64,000 nt of DNA from Erwinia sp. JUb26 (GCF_003751505.1 NZ_RJVB01000001.1:622027-686026), one strand, 5' to 3'; positions 23,597-32,211 are shown, numbered from the stretch's first letter. Numbers and translations are program-made. The notes: generated by a model from the letters alone, not told the origin.

Positions 23597-24715
23597 ATGA
23601 AACGCGGTGTATCTTTATATAGCTATCAGCAGTCCCAATTTTTTGGCGAAACTAATTTGGATTCTCAAATTGAAGAAGTTGCCAATAATCTTAATGGCGC
23701 AAGGGGTATTGAAGTCATCGATGAGATGTCTTTGCAATATCCTGCGCCAGGCAAAGCGTTTATGCAAAAGTGGTATGATTTAATCGACCGCAATGAGCTA
23801 CAACCCGTTGCACTGGATGCCGGCATGGATGTCCTGCAGTTCCGTACTCATGTTATGAGCTATGACGAATGTGCAGAGCGCTTACGTAGTGACATTAAAC
23901 TTGCTCACAGCCTCGGTTTTTCAATTGTGAGAGTTCTTTCTGTCGTACCTGTCGAAATAATGATTAAGGCGCTGCCTCTCGCGGAAGCACTCGACATTCG
24001 AATTGGTCGTGAAATTCATCAGCCAATGCCTCTCGAAGGTCAAAACGTTAACGAGATCATTGAGTTTTGCGAAAAAAACCACACCCGCCATTTAGGCGTA
24101 GTCCCAGACTTTGGCATTTTCGGAACCCGGCCTTCTGAAGTTATGCTTGATTGGTTTATCCGCCGTGGAGCTCAGCAAGAAGCAACGGAAGTCGCAGTTA
24201 AACTTGCCGAACTGATCCAGCGTAATGATGCCCCCTTCAAGGTTGTCGATATGGCGCGGCACACGGCAGGAAACGTGCGCTCGGAATTTAATCGCTACGT
24301 TAAAACAGGTGTTTGCACGGATGAATTCCGCCCTTGCTTTGCTGCAATCAAGGAGATGACTGAACAGGCGGTTAAATCGCCACAGGATATCGACTACACC
24401 GTTGCTGCCGAGGGATTAATGCTATCGCAAACGTCGGCGAATACTCTGAAAGATATCAGCGAGCATATTACGCATATTCACGCTAAATTTTATAATATGT
24501 CCTTAATTCCAGGTACTACCGATCGGTATCAGGACATCTCTATTGACTATGCTTCTCCAATTGCAGCGCTCAAAGAGGCCGGATTCCAGGGATACCTGAA
24601 TTCAGAGTATGAAGGCCAGCGGTATTTTCATGACCGTGGCCGTGAAAACATGATGAGTGAGATCGAACAGGTTCGTCGCCATCAGGAAATGTTAACGCGT
24701 TTAATTTCAGCGTGA
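23597..24715 (+). CDS. C-glycoside deglycosidase alpha-subunit-like TIM-barrel lyase
   Basis: ATG 23597, 6 bp after GAGGAA, gives 372 residues. The protein belongs to the sugar-phosphate isomerase/epimerase (AP endonuclease 2-like) TIM-barrel fold and begins KRGVSLYSYQQSQF. Likely metal ligands of the E-D-H-E type are Glu in GREIHQP, Asp in VVPDFGIF, His in HIHAKFYN and Glu in NSEYEGQ. The adjoining beta-subunit gene identifies it as a deglycosidase alpha subunit rather than a simple isomerase. The expected reaction is metal-assisted elimination of the aglycone from a 3-keto-glucoside. The next gene overlaps its stop by 4 bp. Confidence 0.8.
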   Translation: MKRGVSLYSYQQSQFFGETNLDSQIEEVANNLNGARGIEVIDEMSLQYPAPGKAFMQKWYDLIDRNELQPVALDAGMDVLQFRTHVMSYDECAERLRSDIKLAHSLGFSIVRVLSVVPVEIMIKALPLAEALDIRIGREIHQPMPLEGQNVNEIIEFCEKNHTRHLGVVPDFGIFGTRPSEVMLDWFIRRGAQQEATEVAVKLAELIQRNDAPFKVVDMARHTAGNVRSEFNRYVKTGVCTDEFRPCFAAIKEMTEQAVKSPQDIDYTVAAEGLMLSQTSANTLKDISEHITHIHAKFYNMSLIPGTTDRYQDISIDYASPIAALKEAGFQGYLNSEYEGQRYFHDRGRENMMSEIEQVRRHQEMLTRLISA

Positions 24716-25920
24716 GTGAGAAAAATATGAGCCAGAAGCATCACTCAACCCAGAGAAAAACCATCGCCTACGTTGGCACTTATGGAGATGAACACGATCC
24801 CGGGGGAATTTTCGCTGTAGAAGTTACGGGTGATGGCGAAGTTTTTTTACCGGTCAGCCGTACGACAGCACCTAAGCTTGCGGGTTATCTGTCGTTTGAT
24901 CCTAAAACATACACGCTTTATTCCGTTGATGAACGTAAAAATGATGGGAGAGGGCCCGTAGAGCCACCTGCAAGCGTTGTGGCATTTCGAGTGGACCGTC
25001 AATCCGGTGTGCTGACTAAAATCGACAGTCATTTGGCACCGGGGCCTCGTCCAACCTATCTCAACCTTGACAGTAAAAATCGCCGTCTCGCGTGTGCAAA
25101 TCATGGTGACTTTGAACATGTTGAGAAGGTGGTACATAAAAATGGCAAATGGGTATCGGAGTATGTTTATGATGATTCCACTGTTATTTTGTACTCGTTG
25201 GACGATGATGGAAAAATCGGCGGCATTAGTGATGTGATCGTGCTTCAGGGACACGGTACCGACCCTAACCGGTCACCACAAGCCGGTGGCCACGCGCAAG
25301 CCAGCCCGCATGCACACAGTGCTGTCTTTTCACCGGATGGCACCTTCCTTCTGGTCTGTGACAAGGGAACTGACTGTATTCATGTCTATGCCGTAGGCGC
25401 TAACCTTGAACGGGTGCACAGTTACCCGTTTCCACCTGAAACGGCACCGCGTCATCTTGAATTCGCGGGTGGTAGTCGTGTGTATTTGACGTGCGAAATT
25501 TCATCTGAGCTGGCGTCAATGAACTTTGATTCCGCTACGGGACAGCTAGAGCTTCTGGATAAAATCCAGACTGTTTCTGATACCTTCGGCGAGTTGAATG
25601 AGCCCGCTGAAATAAGGGTTCACCCGAACGGACGTTTCATTTATTTAAACAACCGGGGTGAGGATTCTCTTTCATGGTTTAGCGTGACAACTGAAGGGAA
25701 GTTATTACGACTAGGTCATGTTGAACTGGCCAAATCAATTCATCCGGGTCTCGCCGCACGCAGTTTCACATTTTCGCCTGATGGTGACTTTTTAATTGTG
25801 GCCGATCGTTCAGATAACAGCATTAAGTCCTACCTGGTTGATAGTGAAGATGGCAGTTTAAAGTATCAGTCAAGTTACAATGTGCCTAATCCTGCATTTA
25901 TTGAAATTATTACACTTTAA
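24712..25920 (+). CDS. Cytoplasmic beta-propeller lactonase (paralogue of the secreted one)
   Basis: The 402-residue protein starts at a GTG overlapping the alpha-subunit stop (GTGA); ATG 24727 is an alternative. No signal peptide is present. Over its whole length it resembles the secreted protein at 4112, sharing blocks such as TLYSVDERKNDGRGPV, HAQAS-HAHS, EPAEIR-HPN and HPG-AARSF. It belongs to the Pgl-like lactonase propellers. As part of the importer-beta-alpha operon, it probably acts on a lactone formed by, or present in, the imported glycoside. The two compartments suggest either parallel substrates or successive hydrolysis. A strong terminator follows. Confidence 0.82.
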   Translation: MSEKNMSQKHHSTQRKTIAYVGTYGDEHDPGGIFAVEVTGDGEVFLPVSRTTAPKLAGYLSFDPKTYTLYSVDERKNDGRGPVEPPASVVAFRVDRQSGVLTKIDSHLAPGPRPTYLNLDSKNRRLACANHGDFEHVEKVVHKNGKWVSEYVYDDSTVILYSLDDDGKIGGISDVIVLQGHGTDPNRSPQAGGHAQASPHAHSAVFSPDGTFLLVCDKGTDCIHVYAVGANLERVHSYPFPPETAPRHLEFAGGSRVYLTCEISSELASMNFDSATGQLELLDKIQTVSDTFGELNEPAEIRVHPNGRFIYLNNRGEDSLSWFSVTTEGKLLRLGHVELAKSIHPGLAARSFTFSPDGDFLIVADRSDNSIKSYLVDSEDGSLKYQSSYNVPNPAFIEIITL

Positions 25921-25941
25921 ATATTAATAAACTGCAGTAAT

Positions 25942-25975
25942 CTCCTCCTTTTTGCAATAAAAAGGAGGGGTTTTT
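25942..25975 (+). terminator. Rho-independent terminator of the transporter-deglycosidase-lactonase operon
   Basis: CCTCCTTTTT (25944-25953) pairs perfectly with AAAAAGGAGG (25959-25968) around a 5-base loop. One more G-T pair and one more C-G pair extend the base of the stem, and TTTTT follows. It lies 22 bp after the lactonase stop. Confidence 0.92.
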
Positions 25976-26010
25976 ATGCACGCTCTAAATCCATTACTCT
26001 ACAGGCGAGA

Positions 26011-27363
26011 ATGAAAATGAAATATAAAAACAAAGCACTCTTATTGGCTGTGGCCGTAAGTGCTCTCTGTTCACATTCAATTTTTGCACAGGATGGAAAA
26101 CAAACGACCTGGGATGGTTCTGTTATTGGGTTTGAACCTAATAGCTCTGGTATGTTAGGCGATGCTGCTGGAATCAGATCTGGATTATCCGAAAAAGGGT
26201 TTAACTTTGGATTGGTTTATACCAGTGAATCAGCGACGAATGTTGCCGGCGGATATAATCATGACAATCACCTTGCCTACGTTGATCAGGTCGTTTTCAT
26301 TTTTGAACAGGACCTTGAACGCTATACCGGTATTCCTGATGCTAAAATCGAAGGTTTGATTACCAACCGTAACCACGATAATAATTTAACAACCCAACGT
26401 GTACAGGATTCACGCGCTTACTTTAATGACCTTAATCAGGAGGTGTGGGGTGGCGGGTCGATAACACGTCTGGGATACCTGTCTTTCAGCCGTAGTTTTG
26501 ACGATCGTCGCCTTCACTGGCGTGTGGGTCAGATGAATTATCAGCAAACATTTGACCAGATCGCCCCCTGTGATTTCCAGACGCTGTCACTTTGTGGCGG
26601 TAAGTCATCATATGCACGAAGCTGGGATACATGGAATATTCACACATGGGGAACAACCTTTGCCTATGATGTGACCCCCGAACTGACGCTTAAAACCGGT
26701 GTACTGGAAAAGAATAACCTTTCTACACAACGTGGCCGTACATGGTCATTCTCTACACATGGAAGCAAAGGGGTCCTGATACCTGTTGAAGCTCAGTACA
26801 AAACCCAAGTCAACGGGCTACCCGGTTTATACAATTTGGGGGTGATGTATAACAATGCGGACCAATATGAACTTTATACGGCCCCGGGAGACGAAACCAG
26901 GAGCCATAATAACACCTGGTTTATGTGGGCAGGATTCAACCAGCAAATCACGCGTTCTCATGATGCTCTGAACAGGGGGATGAGTTTAGCCGGTGGTTTT
27001 GCATTAGGCGATCAGCGAACCGATCCATTCCATGTGGCTGCGTCACTTTCAGCGCGGTACAGAGGACTGTTTGATGCTTTACCTAACGACTGGATAGGAT
27101 TAGGCGTAAGTTATCTGGACATGAGTAAATATCAGGCAAGAGCGCAGCGTTTACAAAACACCTTAAATGGCATCAGTGATTATAGCGACCCGGGCTACAC
27201 GCCGGTCGTTGGCCATTCCATTCAGCTTGATCTGTATTACCGTTTCCGACCGGTCCCCTGGTTAGATATTCAGCCTGATATTCAGTATTGGATTCATCCT
27301 GGCGCAATCAAGGAAACGCAGGATGCCGTCGTTGTCGGTCTTAAAACTGCGGTCCGTTTCTGA
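26011..27363 (+). CDS. OprB-family carbohydrate-selective outer-membrane porin
   Basis: A 450-residue protein with a signal peptide ending near FAQ-D. It carries OprB features: an N-terminal GIRSGLSEKGFNFGLVYTSE segment, a W-RVGQMNYQQTFD strand near the middle, many aromatic-capped strands, GHSIQLDLYYRFRPVPWLDIQPDIQY and a C-terminal Phe (TAVRF). Two cysteines (CDFQTLSLCGG) could form a loop disulphide. OprB porins pass glucose and other sugars. A strong terminator precedes it, so it has its own promoter. It most likely admits the glycoside across the outer membrane, giving the island a second porin besides the OmpC-like one at 5434. Confidence 0.87.
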   Translation: MKMKYKNKALLLAVAVSALCSHSIFAQDGKQTTWDGSVIGFEPNSSGMLGDAAGIRSGLSEKGFNFGLVYTSESATNVAGGYNHDNHLAYVDQVVFIFEQDLERYTGIPDAKIEGLITNRNHDNNLTTQRVQDSRAYFNDLNQEVWGGGSITRLGYLSFSRSFDDRRLHWRVGQMNYQQTFDQIAPCDFQTLSLCGGKSSYARSWDTWNIHTWGTTFAYDVTPELTLKTGVLEKNNLSTQRGRTWSFSTHGSKGVLIPVEAQYKTQVNGLPGLYNLGVMYNNADQYELYTAPGDETRSHNNTWFMWAGFNQQITRSHDALNRGMSLAGGFALGDQRTDPFHVAASLSARYRGLFDALPNDWIGLGVSYLDMSKYQARAQRLQNTLNGISDYSDPGYTPVVGHSIQLDLYYRFRPVPWLDIQPDIQYWIHPGAIKETQDAVVVGLKTAVRF

Positions 27364-27407
27364 AGGCTAAATAGTTGCGTAATTTAATTATTATATTTTT
27401 CTAAAAA

Positions 27408-27444
27408 AGAAACCCCGTGCAATGAAACGTGCATGGGGTTTTTC
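27408..27444 (+). terminator. Rho-independent terminator of the OprB gene
   Basis: AACCCCGTGCA (27411-27421) pairs with TGCATGGGGTT (27430-27440) with one G-T pair, then TTT. It lies about 45 bp after the stop. Confidence 0.88.
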
Positions 27445-27593
27445 AGTTCCAAAGTTAAAAATATCACCTTTATTGTGATTAAGTCTGAAAGAGCAGGGTG
27501 GGCAGGTGGCTATCGTTTCTGTGTCTCTCAATAGAGAGCACATCAAGGCTACTCATCACAAGTAGCCTGTATAACTATTGAGATGATTATCTC

Positions 27594-29144
27594 TCAATTA
27601 TTTTTCTCAAACTGATAAGCAAACTGCATAATTTTCAGATCGTCTCCTGCTTTCCCCATAAAGGAAAAACCAACAGGGACATTTCCTATAGCTTTCCCGG
27701 CCGGAACTGAAATCTCAGGGAATCCAGTTGAAGAGGCGATATATGAAGCTGCATAGCTGTCAGAAGATTTGCAGATATAATCTTTATCACTTTTACCGTG
27801 AATCACAGAGGCAGGGCAGCTCATCGTTGGGAAAATGATGGCATCATAATCACCCTCTTGCACTATTTTTAACAATTCACTGCGAAGGTGTGGAATTCTT
27901 TGTGTAAGAATCCCGATATATTCAGGTGAATCGGTTGTTATCGTTTCAATACTATCAATAAGCCCTTTATAACGCCCCGGATTGATTGTTTTTTTACCAT
28001 TATCGGTCAATTTATTAAGTACAGATAAAAATTCAGTACTATTTTTAGGCTGACCATTACCCAGCGTAGTAAGATAAGCATCAAACTGAGGACGGAATTC
28101 TGCTGTGCCTACCGGCCCTAAAACAAGGCTCCAGAGGTTCTCAAACTCCGCAGGCAGGCGTATATGCGTAACTGATGCACCGTCGTGTATTAGCTGATTT
28201 ACCGCTTCATTTTTAATACGGTCTATATCTGGATTTCCTCCGTCAAAGTTATCCAGTACAGCAAATTTTTTCCCTTTAAGACTGCCGGAAGCAACAGAGT
28301 GGCTGAATTTATCTACTGGGTGCTCCACAAACTCAGTGGCTTTATCACTCGGATCAATTCCGCGAATAGCATCCAGCACAATAGCCTGATCACTGACTGT
28401 ACGGGTAATTGCCCCTACATCATCCGATGTCAGAGAGAGTGGAATAACCCCGGAACGACTGGTTAATCCGAGTGTGGGTCTAAGGCCAACCGTTCCGGTA
28501 ACACTGGCTGGCCCACGAATTGAACCACTGGTGTCTGTGCCCAGAGCAAAAGGGGCAAATCCGGCAGCAACTGCTGCTGCAGAACCACTACTCGAACCGG
28601 ATGTATCACGGAGAGGATTATAGGGATTTACTGTTTGCCCACCGACTGAGCTGTACCCCATCCACCCATAGGATGCTGCCAGTTCTGACATATTGGCTTT
28701 ACCAATAAGAATTGCCCCTTCGTTTAGTAATTTCTGTACGACAAAAGAATTCCTGGCTGGTTTGTTGGTCTCAAGGGTAAGGTTTCCTCCTGTGGTAAGA
28801 ATACCTTTCGTATCGTAGTTATCTTTGACGATGAAAGGAATACCAGCAAGAGGTGCGTTTGCCTTACCTCCATGATTAGCTTCATCCCACGCTTTTGCCT
28901 GTGACAGTGCATCAGTATTCAGTGTTATCAATGCATTGATTTTTTTACCATGATGATTGTCTTTATCAATCGCAGCCATATATGCACTGACAATCTGCTC
29001 TGAAGTAATATCTTTTTTATCCAGCGCACTACGTAATTCCGACAGGTTCATTCTGGTAATTTGTGCATTACTTATCGTTGACGCAAGTGAAGCCCCTGAA
29101 AAAACAAGAGAAATGACAGAAATCAATAAATTTTTTTTAAACAT
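27594..29144 (-). CDS. Secreted amidase-signature-family hydrolase
   Basis: ATG 29144 (AGGAT 5 bp upstream) gives 516 residues with a signal peptide (MFKKNLLISVISLVFSGASL). The amidase signature is complete: catalytic Lys in GIPFIVKDNYD, the glycine/serine-rich DTSGSSSGSAAAVAAG with the cis-Ser, and the nucleophile Ser in GTDTSGSIRGPA. It hydrolyses amide (sometimes ester) bonds in the periplasm. Substrate is unknown. It is AT-rich like the island and separated from the OprB gene by a terminator, and its promoter side faces transposase remnants. A direct role in the glycoside or aromatic route is not evident. Confidence 0.87.
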   Translation of the reverse strand: MFKKNLLISVISLVFSGASLASTISNAQITRMNLSELRSALDKKDITSEQIVSAYMAAIDKDNHHGKKINALITLNTDALSQAKAWDEANHGGKANAPLAGIPFIVKDNYDTKGILTTGGNLTLETNKPARNSFVVQKLLNEGAILIGKANMSELAASYGWMGYSSVGGQTVNPYNPLRDTSGSSSGSAAAVAAGFAPFALGTDTSGSIRGPASVTGTVGLRPTLGLTSRSGVIPLSLTSDDVGAITRTVSDQAIVLDAIRGIDPSDKATEFVEHPVDKFSHSVASGSLKGKKFAVLDNFDGGNPDIDRIKNEAVNQLIHDGASVTHIRLPAEFENLWSLVLGPVGTAEFRPQFDAYLTTLGNGQPKNSTEFLSVLNKLTDNGKKTINPGRYKGLIDSIETITTDSPEYIGILTQRIPHLRSELLKIVQEGDYDAIIFPTMSCPASVIHGKSDKDYICKSSDSYAASYIASSTGFPEISVPAGKAIGNVPVGFSFMGKAGDDLKIMQFAYQFEKNN

Positions 29145-29351
29145 TTTGCATCCTAAAGAATAGTAGCATCTCAGGAGTGAAGCAATTTTTGTGCCAAGAT
29201 GCACAGCTAAATAGCGAGTATGAAATGACCTTGATGTGATTTTTGATAATTTTTTCTAATATTGTTTGCACTAAAAATAAGCGCTCGCACTAGGTTAGGG
29301 CAAGAACAGGTGGTTAGAGGCCGTCGGCAATCATCCAGTGACGAACAGTCT

Positions 29352-29718
29352 CTACGGAGATTGATATATGGTGGCGTTCTCTGAGTTTTTTTGTGGCTTA
29401 GCCAGCGCCAGAACATGTCCCAGCCTTTTGTTCTCTACAATCGCCCCCTGGTCGACCTCCGCCAGTCGATCATAGGCAGAGCAGGGAAGTGCAGTATCGT
29501 TTCCCCGGAGTTCGATTCTTCCGTCAGGATAATGGTAAACCTCAATATATTTCCCCATAACCCGGCGACTTTATCATTGTCTTCAAGCAGATTTAGTCAG
29601 TACAACATCATGAAGCTCGGCCAGCTTCTCGCAGGCGAGCGTCGGACCAAAGTCGTCGTAGTTATCGCGGATAATCAATCACATCCTGCAGGATCTTGAG
29701 GCGGTTAACTTCATTCAT
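29352..29718 (-). pseudogene. Degraded ISNCY-type transposase fragment
   Basis: Read on the minus strand, the downstream part encodes KYIEVYHYPDGRIELRGNDT followed by SAYDRLAEVDQGAIVENKRLGH, a C-terminal block typical of ISNCY-family transposases. The upstream part encodes MNEVNRLKILQDVIDY and, out of frame, FGPTLACEKLAELH. Stop codons and frame changes separate the pieces, so the element is dead. No terminal inverted repeats could be assigned. Confidence 0.6.
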
Positions 29719-29810
29719 CGTAAAGCACTCCGAACCGTAAGCCGTCATCAGTTGCATCATCAGTTGCGTCCTCAGCCGTGAACTCATAAAAGGACGATAA
29801 AGCGGGCATT

Positions 29811-29900
29811 TCAATATAGCCAGAGGCGGACAAGTTCATCCAGACGTTTTTCGATAACAGCCTGAATGACGGGAAGACGGTGAAGTTCTTTATTCGACAT
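29811..29900 (-). pseudogene. Second transposase N-terminal fragment
   Basis: The minus strand encodes MSNKELHRLPVIQAVIEKRL, resembling the N-terminus of ISNCY transposases, and then stops (TGA at 29811-29813). With the fragment at 29352 it suggests two overlapping or rearranged copies of such an element. Confidence 0.5.
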
Positions 29901-30169
29901 GGTCACCAGCATCAGCAGAAATCTCCCAGAAAAGGTGGCAAACGCGCCGCATCTGGGTGACATTATAAACTAGCTAAAAAGTGACATTATCAAATGGGAC
30001 TTACAGAATTGGTGCGCATAATGTATATTATGTTAAATTAACTCTCAGAAGCAGCACCCAACTCATCCATATCACCTCTACCCTCATAAGATGGCCTACT
30101 CTTGCCAAATTCTCCTCTTCAGGAGTTTTTTCCTATCTGCGAAGATGTGACAACGCCTCCTGCATGTAA
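29901..30169. other. AT-rich spacer among transposon remnants
   Basis: No gene is supported. A repeated TGACATTAT element (29959 and 29979) may be part of a former insertion-sequence end. A TATATTATG-type AT-rich box near 30020 could be a stray promoter. Confidence 0.35.
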
Positions 30170-30320
30170 AGTGTTATCGCTGGAACCTGCCGTGTCCGTC
30201 ATAATTTCTACCGGATTCAGCCCGGCCTGCTGTTCCAGAATCCCTTCCAGTACAAAGTTGGGATCACGGGCTGAACATTGCGCATTGCGTGCTTTTACTG
30301 GAATTTTATACAGTGTATTT
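30170..30320 (-). pseudogene. Tn3-family transposase fragment
   Basis: The minus strand encodes RDPNFVLEGILEQQAGLNPV directly followed by EIMTDTAGSSDN, which resembles the conserved TDTAG block of Tn3-family TnpA. Both sides break off into unrelated sequence with stops. About 50 residues remain of a protein that is normally near 1000. It marks a past transposition or recombination event at the right border of the AT-rich island. Confidence 0.5.
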
Positions 30321-30401
30321 GCACCGCAAAGGTATAATTATGTACCGCAAGTGAACATCCACCCTTGATACAAAATTGGCTGTTTTCAGGAGAAAAATGA
30401 A

Positions 30402-30848
30402 ATGAGTAAGCTGGACTGGTTCAATAACGTAGAAGATCGCACTCACCCCTGGGAAGGTATGGGACTGACATGGTTGACAACTGCACTCAATGTGCCTGAT
30501 GTGAAAGCTGCCGTTAGTTTTTATTCTGGGGCAATGAAGATGGTGGCGATTGCAGAACTTGAGGAGGAAAACGGGGATATTTTGTTTGCACGTATCCGCT
30601 ATCGTGGCACCAACTTTACCCTCAACAAAGAAGGATGGGATTCTGACCTGAGCAGTCCAGTGACTTCAGGAGCGCCGGCTCCTTTTATATTTTACATGTA
30701 CGTTGATGATGCGGTCACTTTGGTAAATGAGATGGTTGAAGCTGGCGCGACTATTCTGAATGAACCCACCGAAATGTTTTGGGGTGATTTGAAAGCCCGC
30801 GTGAAAGACCCATTTGGCTTTATCTGGGATATCGCTCAGAAAGTGTAA
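30402..30848 (+). CDS. VOC/glyoxalase-fold protein (PhnB-like)
   Basis: The 148-residue protein has a single pair of beta-alpha-beta-beta-beta modules: TALNVPDVKAAVSFYSGAMK opens the first, and FYMYVDDAVTLVNEMVEAGA with VKDPFGFIWDIAQKV closes the second. This is the glyoxalase/bleomycin-resistance fold of PhnB-like proteins. It lacks a signal peptide. No operon partner is present: transposase debris lies upstream and a hairpin downstream. Function is unknown; members bind metals and small ligands or act as epimerases, dioxygenases or resistance proteins. It is unrelated in role to the ring-cleaving VOC enzyme at 2668. Confidence 0.78.
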   Translation: MSKLDWFNNVEDRTHPWEGMGLTWLTTALNVPDVKAAVSFYSGAMKMVAIAELEEENGDILFARIRYRGTNFTLNKEGWDSDLSSPVTSGAPAPFIFYMYVDDAVTLVNEMVEAGATILNEPTEMFWGDLKARVKDPFGFIWDIAQKV

Positions 30849-30852
30849 AGAA

Positions 30853-30873
30853 ATTGCCCGGTCTCCGGGCAAT
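30853..30873. terminator. Hairpin after the VOC gene
   Basis: ATTGCCCGG (30853-30861) pairs perfectly with CCGGGCAAT (30865-30873) around a TCT loop, 5 bp after the stop. No T-run follows, so termination strength is uncertain. Confidence 0.5.
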
Positions 30874-31028
30874 GCTACGCGAATTCTGCAGTTTATTGTG
30901 TGGGATAACCAGGAACAATTCACGTAGCGACACCATTTCATCTTCATCACGCCATGATGCAAATACTCATGACATTTGACTCATTACATGAGTAGAATAA
31001 GACTTCTATTCAGCTCAGGAGCCGCATC

Positions 31029-32123
31029 ATGTGGATTTGGCAGCAGGAAAACTGGCCGGCGTTCAGCTGGGACCGTCAGCGGATCGAACCGCTGCTGCGC
31101 GCCACGCGTTTTTTGCAGGGGAAACTCTACGGTAGCAGCATGTTGCTGGATGAAACAAGAAGCACGCTGGATAACGTTCTGGCCAACATTCTCTATTCCA
31201 GTGATATCGAAGGAGAACGCGTTAACGCCCATTCGGTGCGATCCTCGCTGGCGCATCACCTCGGCATCGAGGACGGCATGACCTATGCGGTAGATAAAAA
31301 AACCGAAGGCCTGGTGGCATCGGCGCTGGACGCCATCGAAAACCTGGACCAGCCGCTGTCTCTGGAGCGATTACTGCACTGGCACGCCCTGCTCTTCCCC
31401 GCTGGCTCCGGGCTGCTGTATCCGATCGTCGGCGGCCAGCTGCGCAGTGGTCCGGTTCAGGTCGTTTCGGGCCGCCTTGAAAAACCGGTCGTTCATTTCG
31501 AAGGGCCGGACAGCGCCGCCATTGCCGACGACGTCGATGCGTTTTTACAGTGGTTTAACGCCAGCCGCAACGATCCGGGACTGGATCCGCTGCTGCGAGC
31601 CGGAATAGCCCATCTGAGGTTTTTAACGCTCCATCCTTTTGAGGACGGTAACGGCAGGATCGGCCGTCTGATTATGGACCTGGCGCTGGCGCAGGCGGAA
31701 AGCAACACTGTCAGGCTCTATGCGATGTCCCGCACGATTAATCTGCATCGCCAGGACTATTATCAGGTGCTGGAAAATACCCAGCGCGGCGAGCTGGATA
31801 TCACCGTCTGGCTCAGCTGGTTTATCGATATGCTCAGAGCGTCGATAGAAGAAACGCTGGCGGTTATCGATAAAACGGTGTTTAAAACCCGCTACTGGCA
31901 GCGGTTCGACGCCGCGCAGATTGGCGCCGAACAGATTAAAGTGCTGAACCGCCTGCTGGACGGTGACTTTAGCGACGGCATCAATAACAGCCAGTATAAG
32001 GCGGTAGCGAAGGTCAGCCGGGCCACCGCCACGCGCCATCTGGCACAGCTGGTTGAACTGGGATATCTGCTGGCCTGTCCCGGCGGCGGGCGCAGCACTC
32101 GCTACGGTTTAAGCCAGTTCTGA
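31029..32123 (+). CDS. Fic-domain protein (AMPylase-like, class II)
   Basis: This is a 364-residue protein. The Fic core motif HPFEDGNGRIGR (catalytic His, phosphate-binding loop) is intact at about residues 198-209. An inhibitory helix with the S-x-x-x-E-G pattern (SSDIEGE) lies N-terminal near residue 57, which places it in class II. The N-terminus (WQQENWPAFSWD) is of the DUF4172 type, and the C-terminus carries a winged-helix-like segment (SRATATRHLAQLVELGYLL). Such proteins transfer AMP or other nucleotide parts to target proteins and are self-inhibited by the Glu. No antitoxin-like partner gene is adjacent. The target is unknown. Confidence 0.88.
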   Translation: MWIWQQENWPAFSWDRQRIEPLLRATRFLQGKLYGSSMLLDETRSTLDNVLANILYSSDIEGERVNAHSVRSSLAHHLGIEDGMTYAVDKKTEGLVASALDAIENLDQPLSLERLLHWHALLFPAGSGLLYPIVGGQLRSGPVQVVSGRLEKPVVHFEGPDSAAIADDVDAFLQWFNASRNDPGLDPLLRAGIAHLRFLTLHPFEDGNGRIGRLIMDLALAQAESNTVRLYAMSRTINLHRQDYYQVLENTQRGELDITVWLSWFIDMLRASIEETLAVIDKTVFKTRYWQRFDAAQIGAEQIKVLNRLLDGDFSDGINNSQYKAVAKVSRATATRHLAQLVELGYLLACPGGGRSTRYGLSQF

Positions 32124-32211
32124 ATGAAGGATACGAACCGTGATTTATTCAGGTGCCTGCGAGAGCGGCCACGGCGTTACGATGTTCTCCGCAGAGCGGG
32201 CAGCGTGTGAA

